From: an uncultured Alphaproteobacteria bacterium
Lineage (GTDB): Bacteria; Pseudomonadota; Alphaproteobacteria; Rhizobiales; Ancalomicrobiaceae
Length of the DNA stretch: 25,782 nucleotides
Reading direction: 5' to 3'
Assembly (NCBI GenBank): GCA_937919435.1
Contig: CALFRR010000137.1
Span: forward strand, 1-25,782
Shown: piece after piece, positions 15,635 through 23,016 of the stretch
Layout of the letters: every line of letters begins with the position of its first letter
Numbering within the stretch: position 1 is the stretch's first letter
Translations under genes and position numbers: made by a program
The notes under the pieces: model-generated
Databases searched by the model: none
What the model was told of the DNA's origin: nothing
Seen by the model: the letters and a program-made list of their open reading frames with translations, nothing else

Positions 15635-15824
15635 GCAGGAGGAGATGCCCCCCCCCGCTCCGAAGACGACGGTGTCCGCCGGCGGTCGTCGCCGGACGGC
15701 GGGTCCGTTCCGAGGACGGGTGCCGCGAACTCCCCTCCCCCACGAGGGGAAGAGGACCCCGTGCCGGCGCGTCCGGACCTTCGACGTCGACGGGAGACGC
15801 GACATCGCTTTCGCGGGAATCCCA

Positions 15825-15944
15825 CCGAGCGGACGAAGCTCCGGCTCGTTCGGAGCTTCGTCCGCGAAGACAAGCCCGAACGGGCGTCGGCCGAGCGGGC
15901 GGTGACTCACGAAATTCGGAAGGGTCCGAATTTCGTGAACTCGG
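15825..15944 (-). repeat. 120-bp hairpin-rich repeat, copy 1 (after the dehydratase gene)
   Basis: This element matches the one at 22895-23014 in inverted orientation at about 108 of 120 positions without gaps. It starts 3 nt after the dehydratase stop. In transcript order it has a 14-bp stem built on CACGAAATTCGGA, a GCCCG-rich middle, and a second stem built on GGACGAAGCTCCG. The ends are CCGAG/CTCGG inverted repeats. It carries no coding capacity and looks like a dispersed REP- or MITE-like element that may act at transcript 3' ends. Confidence 0.85.
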
Positions 15945-15947
15945 GGA

Positions 15948-18128
15948 TCAGTCCCGCCAGGGCAGGGTCGCGCGCTTGTCGACGGCGAGCGGCACGACGC
16001 CCTTTTCGGCCGAGGTGGTGTCGTCGATCCACGAACACGCCGCCACCTGACGCTTGCGCCGTTCCATCCGCGCCTGACGTTCGGCGACGAGCACCGCCCG
16101 CTCGGCGAGCGGCGCCGCGGCCGCCGGCTCCAGCCGCCCCTCGAGGAAGGCCGCACGGTCGAGCAGATCGATCCGCCGCGCCCCGAGCCGCACCCACAGC
16201 AGATCGCCGTCGACCAGCGCCCCGATGCCGCCGCCCTCGTAGGCCTCCGGCGTCACATGCCCGACGCAGGCCCCCTTGGTCACGCCGGAGTAGCGCCCGT
16301 CGGTCATCAGGATCGACGTCTTCTCGAGCGTCCCCTGGTGCCTGAGATAGGCCGACGGCGCGAACATCTCCGGCATTCCGAAGGCCTTCGGCCCCTGACC
16401 GGCGATCACGAAGGCGAAGGCCAGCGTCCCCTTCACCACCATCTCCTCGAGGCCGTCACCGACGTCGCCGCCGTTCACCGCCCTGAGCCGGTCGGTCAGC
16501 TCGGCCGGCAGATCCATCGTCGAACACAGGGTCTCGACCAGCGTCGTCGACTGGAGCTCGCGGTTGCAGTCGGTCTCGTTCTCATAGTGGCGCACCAGGA
16601 ACACCCGGCCGTCGAACCGGGTGACCTGATCGGTCGACATTCCCGCCACCTTCAGCGTGCAGGAGGAGAAGAAGTTGCCGGCCATCACGTCGGTGCCGGA
16701 AATCGACCGGATCGGCCGCGTCCGGATCACCGACCGCTCCTGCGGCAGATCCGGATCGACCGCCCACGGCAGCGCCGCGATCCGCTCGCCCCAGGTCTTC
16801 CCCGTCACCGTCGGCGCGTCGAGATCGACCGGCACGCCGAGATCGGCGAGCACCCGGTAGAGGCTCTCCATGCCGGCGTGTTTGCCGGCCGCCATCTGCT
16901 GGGCGAGCACGAAGGTGTCGCGCCCCTCGGTCAGCGAATGGGCGAACACGTCGGGCACCGGATGGGCGTCGCGCACCGCCGCGTAGTCGAACAGGGTGAC
17001 GTCGAAGCCGGCGTGACGCATCACCGCCGGCATGTGCAGCATCAGGTTCGACGACGATCCGGTCGCGTTGTGGATGCGGATCGCGTTGGCGTAGTTCGCC
17101 TTCAGGATCTCGCAGACCGCGAGTTCCGGCCGGTTGATCATCCGGAACAGCGTGTCGACGCTTCCCTGGACGATGTCGAGATCGGGCTCGGCGACCAGCA
17201 GTTCGGCCCCGCGCGGCACGAAGCCGAGCGCCGAGACCAGGGTGCGCGAGGAATTGCCGGTGCCGTTGAAGGCGCAGATCCCGCCCGCCTCGTGGCAGGT
17301 CGCGGCGGCGATCTCGTCGAGGATGCGGTCGGCCTCGGCGCGGGTCGCGATGCCGTGGCCAACGGCGCGGTTGAGCTGGCCGAGGAAGGCCTCGCCCGAC
17401 GAGCACTGCAGGATGTAGCGGCAGTTCTCCTCGATGTCCGCGGCGAGCTGGGCGTCGCCGATCGCGATCGCCTTCTCCTGCACCTGCGCGAGCGCGGCGC
17501 GGGTCGATGCCGGAATCGTACCGCCCTTCAGCACGTGGGCCGGGACGAACACCGCCCAGACCGGCGCGGTGCCGCGTTCCGGCTCGCGCCGCGCCCGGTC
17601 GGCGCTCGCCAGGCCGGAGAGGATGCCGGTCGGGGTCTTGTCGCAGCCCGACATGACATAGGCCGCATGGTAGGAATGGCCCTCGAAGTTGATGTTCACC
17701 GCAGTGGCGGTGTGGTTGCGCGAGGCGAGCGAATAGCTCTGGCCGATGTTCGACTGCGCGGTACCGTCGCAGATCACCGGAATACCGAAGGTGAAGGGAA
17801 CGCCGCCGTTCTGCCAGACCCGGGCCGCCGCCCGGAGCGCGTGCTCGTGGTCGAAGAGATGCGCCGGATGGTCGGGCGATCCCTGGATGATCGCGATCCG
17901 CGGCCGGTTCGAGACCAGTCTCGCGACGATGTCGGAGAGTTCGTAGGACGGCAGACCGCCGAAGCGCGCATCGTGCTTCAACAGGGCCTCGGCCCGCTTG
18001 AGCAGGGCCTTGACGGTGATCGGTTCGTTCGACAGCCCCTGGATGCAGCTGCGGTAGGGATTGTACGCCTCGTCGACCACGAGGTCGGCGAACTCGGCGG
18101 TGATCGGGGCGTTGGTACGGGCGGACAT
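15948..18128 (-). CDS. IlvD/Edd-family dehydratase, large Edd-like member
   Basis: At 726 residues this is longer than Edd or IlvD (about 570-610). Family blocks are clear: VICDGTAQSN (117-126), SGCDKTPTG (160-168), GGICAFNGTGNSS (282-294), ATGSSSNLMLHMPAVMRHAGFD, PTVTGKTWGE, GNFFSSCTLKVAGM, and GMPEMFAPSAYLR followed by ILMTDGRYSGVTKGACVGHVTPEAYEGG. The three candidate Fe-S cysteines, C120, C162 and C285, match the Edd (6-phosphogluconate dehydratase) pattern CDG/CDK/C-x-F-x-GT. The PCN cysteine of sugar-acid dehydratases is absent (HPAH, 87-90). About 50 extra residues lie between the CDK and GIC blocks. It would dehydrate an aldonate or phosphoaldonate to a 2-keto-3-deoxy acid. It follows dctP of TRAP-2 by 271 nt. 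The ribosome site (GAAGG) is modest. Confidence 0.92.
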   Translation of the reverse strand: MSARTNAPITAEFADLVVDEAYNPYRSCIQGLSNEPITVKALLKRAEALLKHDARFGGLPSYELSDIVARLVSNRPRIAIIQGSPDHPAHLFDHEHALRAAARVWQNGGVPFTFGIPVICDGTAQSNIGQSYSLASRNHTATAVNINFEGHSYHAAYVMSGCDKTPTGILSGLASADRARREPERGTAPVWAVFVPAHVLKGGTIPASTRAALAQVQEKAIAIGDAQLAADIEENCRYILQCSSGEAFLGQLNRAVGHGIATRAEADRILDEIAAATCHEAGGICAFNGTGNSSRTLVSALGFVPRGAELLVAEPDLDIVQGSVDTLFRMINRPELAVCEILKANYANAIRIHNATGSSSNLMLHMPAVMRHAGFDVTLFDYAAVRDAHPVPDVFAHSLTEGRDTFVLAQQMAAGKHAGMESLYRVLADLGVPVDLDAPTVTGKTWGERIAALPWAVDPDLPQERSVIRTRPIRSISGTDVMAGNFFSSCTLKVAGMSTDQVTRFDGRVFLVRHYENETDCNRELQSTTLVETLCSTMDLPAELTDRLRAVNGGDVGDGLEEMVVKGTLAFAFVIAGQGPKAFGMPEMFAPSAYLRHQGTLEKTSILMTDGRYSGVTKGACVGHVTPEAYEGGGIGALVDGDLLWVRLGARRIDLLDRAAFLEGRLEPAAAAPLAERAVLVAERQARMERRKRQVAACSWIDDTTSAEKGVVPLAVDKRATLPWRD

Positions 18129-18209
18129 GGTTTCGGCCTTCGGCTGTTGACGATCGTGCGCGAGGGACGCCGATCGCTCCGACGCTCGTCGCCCGGAGCG
18201 GAATCCGCG

Positions 18210-18239
18210 ACGGGGCGACAACTTCCTCGGTCGCCCCGT
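18210..18239 (-). other. Hairpin in the dctP-dehydratase gap
   Basis: ACGGGGCGAC (18210-18219) and GTCGCCCCGT (18230-18239) form a perfect 10-bp stem with a 10-nt loop, about 80 nt upstream of the dehydratase ATG. With the hairpin at 18358-18399 it is the main structure in this 271-bp gap. It could be an attenuator, a terminator or a processing site. No promoter was recognised in the gap. Confidence 0.5.
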
Positions 18240-18357
18240 CGGCTCGGACGGGGTTTCGGACCGATCGTGGGAATGGCACGGCGATCGCGCCATTCGGGGT
18301 CGCGCCGGACGACCGCGGTACGATCGCCCGGAGCCGCCCCTCCGTCCGGGGCCCCGG

Positions 18358-18399
18358 TCGGGCGAGGTCCCGGAAGAGAGTTCGTCGGGTCTCGCCCGA
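18358..18399 (-). other. Hairpin directly after dctP of TRAP-2
   Basis: TCGGGCGAG (18358-18366) and CTCGCCCGA (18391-18399) are perfect 9-bp complements with a 24-nt loop, starting at the base after the dctP stop codon. As in TRAP-1, a stem follows the binding-protein gene; without a U-tract it may protect the transcript or terminate it partially. Confidence 0.5.
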
Positions 18400-19404
18400 T
18401 CACTTGACCGCGGCGACGGCGGCCTTCAGCTCTTCGAGCACCTGCGCGCCACCATCGGCGGCGAACTTGTCGGCGGCCGGCTTGACCTTCTCGCGCAGCC
18501 GCGCCAGTTCCGCCGCCGGCAGTTCGTTGACCTGCATGCCCTTGCTCTTCAGCACGTCGATGCTCTTCAGCGACGCCTCGCGGCTGTCCTTGCGCTCGAA
18601 GTCACGCGAGGCGACCGCCGCGGTCTGCAGGATCTTCTTCTCGTCGGCGGTGAGCTTGTCCCACCAGGACTTCGAAGCCAGCACGATCCACGGGCTGTAG
18701 ACGTGGCGGGTGATGGTCAGATACTTCTGAACTTCGTAGAATTTGGCCGACTCGATGGTCGTCACCGGGTTCTCCTGGCCGTCGACCGCACCGGTCTCCA
18801 GCGCCGAGAACAGTTCCGAATAGGGCAGCGGCACGGCATTGGCGCCGAAGCTGTTGAACATGTCGATGTAGACCGGGTTCTGCATCACCCGCAGCTTGAT
18901 CCCGGCGAAGTCTTCCATCTTGGTGACGGCGCGCTTCGAGTTGGTCAGGTTGCGGAAGCCGTTCTCCCAGTAGACCAGCGCGACCAGCCCCTTCTCCTCG
19001 AGCTTGTCCATCAGCTTGCGGCCGAACGGACCGTCGAGCACCGCGTCGGCCTCCTTGTCGGAGGCGAACAGGAACGGCAGGTCGTAGACGCCGAAGTCCT
19101 TGACGATGCCGACCAGGGTGGCGGTCGAGCCGACCATCATCTCCTGGGCGCCGCCGATCAGGGCGTTCTGCATCTGGATGTCGGAGCCGAGGCGGGCGTC
19201 GCCGAAGCTGCGCACCTTCATCTTGGTGCCCGACAGCTTGCCGACCTCGTCGGCGAAGAACTTCACCGCACGCCCCTGGTTCGACGCGTCGGAGAGGCCG
19301 AAGCCGAAGCGGATGATCCGGTTGCCGACGTCCTGGGCCTGGGTCAGGCCGGTCGAGGCGAGCAGCAGCGCGGCGGCGAAGAGGGAACCGATACCGAGTT
19401 TCAT
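18400..19404 (-). CDS. dctP: TRAP transporter periplasmic solute-binding protein, DctP family (TRAP-2)
   Basis: The 334-residue exported protein has a signal peptide (MKLGIGSLFAAALLLASTGL, cleavage near TQA-QD at about residue 23) and a DctP core: FGDARLGSDIQMQNALIGG, YDLPFLFAS, VYWENGFRNLTN and VDGQENPVTT. R172 in IKLRVMQNPVY is the expected carboxylate-binding arginine, and the RVMQNPVY form is common among binding proteins for uronates and aldonates. It is the third gene of the dctQ-dctM-dctP operon, an order different from TRAP-1. A GGGAG precedes the ATG at 19404. The dehydratase gene follows and may share its transcript. Confidence 0.95.
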   Translation of the reverse strand: MKLGIGSLFAAALLLASTGLTQAQDVGNRIIRFGFGLSDASNQGRAVKFFADEVGKLSGTKMKVRSFGDARLGSDIQMQNALIGGAQEMMVGSTATLVGIVKDFGVYDLPFLFASDKEADAVLDGPFGRKLMDKLEEKGLVALVYWENGFRNLTNSKRAVTKMEDFAGIKLRVMQNPVYIDMFNSFGANAVPLPYSELFSALETGAVDGQENPVTTIESAKFYEVQKYLTITRHVYSPWIVLASKSWWDKLTADEKKILQTAAVASRDFERKDSREASLKSIDVLKSKGMQVNELPAAELARLREKVKPAADKFAADGGAQVLEELKAAVAAVK

Positions 19405-19426
19405 TGGTGTTTCTCCCTGAATTTTC

Positions 19427-20704
19427 TCAGTGGAACAGACGCGAAGGTACGGTGATGATTTCCGGGAAGGCGATCATCCCGCAGATGATCACGATGTAGG
19501 CGAGCAGGAACGGCCAGATCCCGACGGTCGCGCGTTCGAGCGAGATCTTCGCGATGCTGGAGATCGTGTTGAGAACGGTGCAGACCGGGGGATGGATCAG
19601 ACCGAGCGTGCCGATCAGCACGAACATCACGCCGAAGTAGAGAGGATCGATCCCGGCGGCCACGGCGATCGGGGTCAGCACCGGCCCGAGCACCAGGATG
19701 GTCGGAGTCAGGTCCATGACCGTGCCGACGGCGAGCAGCAACAGCGTCATCATCGCCATCAGCAGACGCGGGCTGTGCATCAACGGCTCGAGCAGGCCGG
19801 TCAGCTGGCTGGCGAGATCGGCGAGCGTGATCATGTAGGAGGAGACCAGCGCCGCCGCGACCAGGAACATCACCGTCGCCGTGGTGCGCGCCGCCTGGAC
19901 GAAGACCTCGACGATCTCGCCGAGACCGATCTCGCGGTAGATGAACAGCGTGACGAACAGCGCGTAGACCGCGGCGACCACCGCCGCTTCGGTCGGGGTG
20001 AACAGGCCGCCCCGGAGCCCGCCGATGATGATCACCGGCAGGAACAGCGCCCACAGACCGTTGCGGAAGGCGGCCAGCCGTTCGGCGCCCGAGCGCTTCG
20101 GCTGCTGGACGACGTCCATCGAGCCGACGCACCATTTCCAGGTGAGGATCAGCGCGCCGCCCATGATCAGGCCGGGGACGATGCCGGCGAGGAACAGCCC
20201 GGTGATCGAGGTGTTGGTGGTCACGCCGAAGATGATGAACGGCATCGACGGCGGGATGATCGGGGCGATGATTCCGCCGGCGGCGATCAGCCCGGCCGAG
20301 CGCGGCACCGGATAGCCGTTGTTGCGCATCATCGGAATGAGCAGGGTGCCGAGCGCCGCGGTGTCGGCGATCGCCGATCCCGAAAGGCTGGCGAGCAGCA
20401 CCGAGGCACCGATCGCCACATAGCCGAGGCCGCCGCGGATGTGGCCGACCAGGGTCACCGCGAGATCGATGATCCGCCGGGAGATGCCGCCGGCGTTCAT
20501 CACCTCGCCGGCGAGGATGAAGAACGGCACCGCCATCAGCGGAAAGTTGTCGGCACCCGACAGCATGTTCTGGGCGACCAGCTGGGCGTCGAAGAAGTCC
20601 AGATGGATCATCAGCGCGACGCCGGTCAGCATCAGCGCGAAGGCGATCGGCATTCCGAGGAACATGAAGCCGAACAGCGAGGAGAGAAAGACGAGCAGGG
20701 TCAT
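19427..20704 (-). CDS. dctM: TRAP transporter large permease, DctM type (TRAP-2)
   Basis: This 425-residue membrane protein has about 12 hydrophobic segments and DctM patterns: FFILAGEVMNAGGISRRIIDL, SLSGSAIADTAALGTLLIPMM, GGIIAPIIPPSMPFIIFG, GLFTPTEAAVVAAVYA, DLTPTILVLGPVLTPI and GLIHPPVCTVLN. It forms the translocation channel for the TRAP-2 solute. The ATG at 20704 is separated by one base from the dctQ stop. dctP begins 22 nt after its own stop. Confidence 0.96.
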   Translation of the reverse strand: MTLLVFLSSLFGFMFLGMPIAFALMLTGVALMIHLDFFDAQLVAQNMLSGADNFPLMAVPFFILAGEVMNAGGISRRIIDLAVTLVGHIRGGLGYVAIGASVLLASLSGSAIADTAALGTLLIPMMRNNGYPVPRSAGLIAAGGIIAPIIPPSMPFIIFGVTTNTSITGLFLAGIVPGLIMGGALILTWKWCVGSMDVVQQPKRSGAERLAAFRNGLWALFLPVIIIGGLRGGLFTPTEAAVVAAVYALFVTLFIYREIGLGEIVEVFVQAARTTATVMFLVAAALVSSYMITLADLASQLTGLLEPLMHSPRLLMAMMTLLLLAVGTVMDLTPTILVLGPVLTPIAVAAGIDPLYFGVMFVLIGTLGLIHPPVCTVLNTISSIAKISLERATVGIWPFLLAYIVIICGMIAFPEIITVPSRLFH

Positions 20705-20705
20705 G

Positions 20706-21248
20706 TCAGGCCTCGGTCGAGCTCTTGGCGGCGGGTTCGTCGTGGATCAGATCCGGATGCGGATCGCCGGGCAGATGCCCGCCGGGCGCGCCGGTCAGGA
20801 TCCGCCACAGATTGACCAGCACCAGACCGATCATCACCACCGCGGCGAGGAAGCCGGCGGCCGCGTAGAAGGCCATCGGGAAGCGCAGCACGGTCGAATA
20901 GGTACCGAGCCCGATCACCACCTGGGTCCAGCTGCCCGAGACGAACAGCCACAGCGCATAGAGGATCAGCAGATGGCTGATCACCGCGCAGGCCCGGCGC
21001 ACCGGCACCGGCAGTCGCGCCTGGATCAGCTCGAGGCCGAGATGCTTGTGCTGGTGCAGAGCCAGGATGGCACCGAGGAACACCAGCCAGACGAACATCA
21101 GGCGGGAGATCTCCTCGGCCGAGGCGATGCCGCTGCCCCAGCCGTAGCGGAGCACGACGTTGCCGAAGACCATGAACACCATGACGGCCAGCATCACGGC
21201 CATGGCGTATTCCAGCGTTTTCTCGGTGAAGGCGGCGAGCCTCGTCAT
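20706..21248 (-). CDS. dctQ: TRAP transporter small permease, DctQ type (TRAP-2)
   Basis: The 180-residue protein has four hydrophobic helices and the DctQ pattern FGNVVLRYGWGSGIASAEEISRLMFVW, followed by HQHKHLGLELI. The last 25 residues form a hydrophilic Pro/Asp-rich tail. It is the first gene of the TRAP-2 operon, with GGAGGAA before the ATG at 21248. A 608-bp gap holding two LacI-type operators separates it from the divergent lacI-family gene, so the operon is probably controlled from there. Confidence 0.94.
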   Translation of the reverse strand: MTRLAAFTEKTLEYAMAVMLAVMVFMVFGNVVLRYGWGSGIASAEEISRLMFVWLVFLGAILALHQHKHLGLELIQARLPVPVRRACAVISHLLILYALWLFVSGSWTQVVIGLGTYSTVLRFPMAFYAAAGFLAAVVMIGLVLVNLWRILTGAPGGHLPGDPHPDLIHDEPAAKSSTEA

Positions 21249-21429
21249 GTCGTTTCCTCCGAACCGCGGTCGGTCCGTCTCGGGTGTCGGGCGTCGGCGG
21301 GCGTCCGCCGCCGATCCGATGGCAGGGCGGTCCGCACCGCGGACCCCGGGAATCGATCGGTGGAGGGAACTCTCGCGCGGACCGTCGCGGGCGGCGGGCG
21401 TTCCCGCGCCGGCTCGCCGGCGCGACCGA

Positions 21430-21443
21430 TGACAGCGTTGTCA
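21430..21443. promoter_or_regulatory. LacI-type operator proximal to TRAP-2
   Basis: TGACAGCGTTGTCA has perfect TGACA/TGTCA half-sites around a central GCGT, the form bound by many LacI/GalR regulators. It overlaps a minus-strand TTGACA (21444-21439), about 185 bp before dctQ. Confidence 0.65.
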
Positions 21444-21775
21444 AGTTTCCATCGGGCGGCGATGGTGGGTTCGGAGGGAAGGCCGGTGCGCCACGTCGCC
21501 GAGTGCCCCGTACGACGCAGGCCGATGCCCTCCCGCCGGAGACGAACGGTCCCGTTCGGCCGAGCGATCCGATCGCTCCGCCGCCCCCGTCCGACTGCCC
21601 GTTTCCTGTAATTTCAATGCGATCGAAGCAACCGCCGAGCGGATCGCGAAAGACGTTCGGACACGCCCTCGCCGCAGCCGTCACGGAGCACCGGATCGTC
21701 GACCGGATGGCGAGGATGCGGTCCGCACCGTCGCCAAGTCCCTCCCTGTCTCTTCTTTCTTGAAATCCTCCTAAA

Positions 21776-21789
21776 TGATAGCGCTGTCA
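21776..21789. promoter_or_regulatory. LacI-type operator proximal to the LacI-family gene
   Basis: TGATAGCGCTGTCA, extended to a 16-bp near-palindrome by flanking A and T, has a central GCGC as in GntR-type LacI operators. It abuts the -35 of the regulator promoter and would sit between -35 and -10 of a minus-strand TTGACA at 21797-21792. Its centre is 346 bp from the other operator. Confidence 0.75.
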
Positions 21790-21790
21790 T

Positions 21791-21818
21791 TTGTCAAGCG
21801 CGCGAACCGGCCTATACT
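21791..21818 (+). promoter_or_regulatory. Promoter of the LacI-family regulator
   Basis: TTGTCA (21791-21796), a 16-nt spacer and TATACT (21813-21818) match the sigma-70 consensus at 5 of 6 positions in each box. Transcription would begin near 21825, about 32 nt before the TTG start. The adjacent operator suggests autoregulation. Confidence 0.7.
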
Positions 21819-21856
21819 GATGCCGAGACGACCGACGGAACCCGAAGGAATCGATT

Positions 21857-22876
21857 TTGCCGAGGAAAATCAGGCTCACGGACGTGGCCGAAGCCGCCGG
21901 TGTAAGCGCTATCACGGTATCCCGTGCGCTGCGCAAACCGGAGATCGTCTCACCGGCCGTGCGCGAGAGAATTCAGGCGGTCGTCGACCGCCTCGGCTAT
22001 GTCCCCGACCCGGCGGCCCGGGCCCTCGCCTCGGCCCGCACCAACGTCGTCGGCGTCCTCATTCCTTCGGTCACCAACAACGTCTTCACCGATGTGCTGC
22101 GCGGCATCTACGCCACCGCCGAGACGACCGACTTCCGCATCCAGGTCGGCAACACCCGTTACTCGTTGCTGGAGGAGGAGCGGCTGCTGCGGATCTTCCT
22201 CAGCCAGCGCCCCGCCGGACTGATCGTCTCCGGCATCGACCAGACCGAGACCTCGGTGACGCTGATGCGCCAGGCCGACTGTCCGATCGTCCAGATCATG
22301 GAGACCGGCGATCGGCCGATCGACATGATGGTCGGCTTTTCCCATCGCGACGCCGGAGCCGCCGCGGCCCGCCACATGATCGAGCGCGGCTATCGGCGGA
22401 TCGCCTTCTTCTCCGCCCGGATGGACCCGCGCAGCCAGCGCCGCCTGGCCGGCTTCGTCTCGGTGGTGAAGGCGGCCGGGCTCGACGACGAGACCCTGCT
22501 GGTCACCACGCCGCGCTCCTCGTCGGTCACCCTCGGCTGCGAGATGACCTCGGAACTCCTGTCGCGAACCTCGAACGTCGATGCGGTGATCTGCAACAAC
22601 GACGACATCGCCGTCGGCGTGCTGTTCGAGTGCCAGCGCCGCCGCATCGCGGTGCCCGACGACCTCGGCATCTGCGGCTTCAACGATCTGGAGATGATGG
22701 CGGTGGCCAATCCGCCGCTGACCAGCGTGCGCACCCACCGCGAGGAGATGGGCCGACGGGCCACCCGGATGGTGCTCGACGCGATCGCCGGCGCGCCGAT
22801 CGCCGAACCGATCGTCGACCTCGGTTTCGAGGTGATCGGCCGCGAGAGCACGCGGCGCGGCGAGCGCCCCGCCTGA
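21857..22876 (+). CDS. LacI/GalR-family transcriptional regulator
   Basis: The 339-residue regulator has an N-terminal LacI helix-turn-helix (residues 6-55: LTDVAEAAGVSAITVSRALR, then VSPAVRERIQAVVDRLGYVPD with the hinge AARALAS). A periplasmic-binding-protein-like sensor domain follows (NVVGVLIPSVTNNVFTDVL, GLIVSGID, DAVICNNDDIAVGVL, GICGFNDLEMM, PPLTSVRTHREEMG). Translation appears to start at TTG 21857: GAAGGAA lies 6 nt upstream, and MPRKIRLTDVA is the expected N-terminus. The hydrophobic sensor pattern resembles gluconate-responsive GntR-type members, but the ligand is not determinable here. It diverges from TRAP-2 and probably represses it and itself. A 120-bp repeat follows its stop. 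Confidence 0.95.
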   Translation: MPRKIRLTDVAEAAGVSAITVSRALRKPEIVSPAVRERIQAVVDRLGYVPDPAARALASARTNVVGVLIPSVTNNVFTDVLRGIYATAETTDFRIQVGNTRYSLLEEERLLRIFLSQRPAGLIVSGIDQTETSVTLMRQADCPIVQIMETGDRPIDMMVGFSHRDAGAAAARHMIERGYRRIAFFSARMDPRSQRRLAGFVSVVKAAGLDDETLLVTTPRSSSVTLGCEMTSELLSRTSNVDAVICNNDDIAVGVLFECQRRRIAVPDDLGICGFNDLEMMAVANPPLTSVRTHREEMGRRATRMVLDAIAGAPIAEPIVDLGFEVIGRESTRRGERPA

Positions 22877-22894
22877 GCCGGTCGCCCTCTCATA

Positions 22895-23014
22895 CCGAGT
22901 TCACGAAATTCGGACTCGTCCGAATTTCGTGAGTCACGGCCCGACCGGCCGACGCCCGTTCGGGCTTGCCTTCGCGGATGGAGCTCCGAACGGGTCGGAA
23001 CTTCATCCGCTCGG
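22895..23014 (+). repeat. 120-bp hairpin-rich repeat, copy 2 (between LacI-family gene and PII gene)
   Basis: Inverted copy of 15825-15944, about 90% identical over 120 bp without gaps. Its outer ends read ATACCGAG and CTCGGTAT, an 8-bp terminal inverted repeat. The 14-bp stem (TCACGAAATTCGGA paired with TCCGAATTTCGTGA) lies nearest the lacI-family stop, the same orientation relative to the upstream gene as copy 1. It fills almost the whole gap between two convergent genes, ending 2 nt from the PII stop. Confidence 0.85.
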
Positions 23015-23016
23015 TA

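Larger units (their letters stand above)
15229..15824. other. Long non-coding leader and spacer upstream of the MRJP gene
   Basis: No gene is supported here. From the MRJP start outward it holds a leader of about 280 nt with no recognised riboswitch, the MRJP promoter (15507-15545), a terminator-like hairpin (15606-15634), and two copies of a TCCCCTCCCCC tract (near 15584 and 15734). Open frames on both strands are Arg/Ser/Pro-rich and look like GC artefacts. Confidence 0.7.
21249..21856. other. Divergent control region between TRAP-2 and the LacI-family gene
   Basis: No gene is supported in these 608 bp. They contain two LacI-type operators (21430-21443 and 21776-21789), the lacI-family promoter (21791-21818), and two minus-strand TTGACA boxes (21444-21439 and 21797-21792) that could serve TRAP-2, both without a good -10. 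The 330 bp between the operators show no other recognised element. Confidence 0.75.

Noticed and set aside
15584..15744. Two TCCCCTCCCCC tracts as the start of a CRISPR or tandem array
   Set aside because: There are only two short copies about 150 bp apart without regular spacers. No CRISPR array or cas gene occurs in the window.
21769..21797. Complete minus-strand promoter for TRAP-2 at the distal LacI operator
   Set aside because: The -35 TTGACA is perfect, but no hexamer at 16-18 nt matches the -10 consensus at more than 3 of 6 positions, and it would imply a 500-nt leader.
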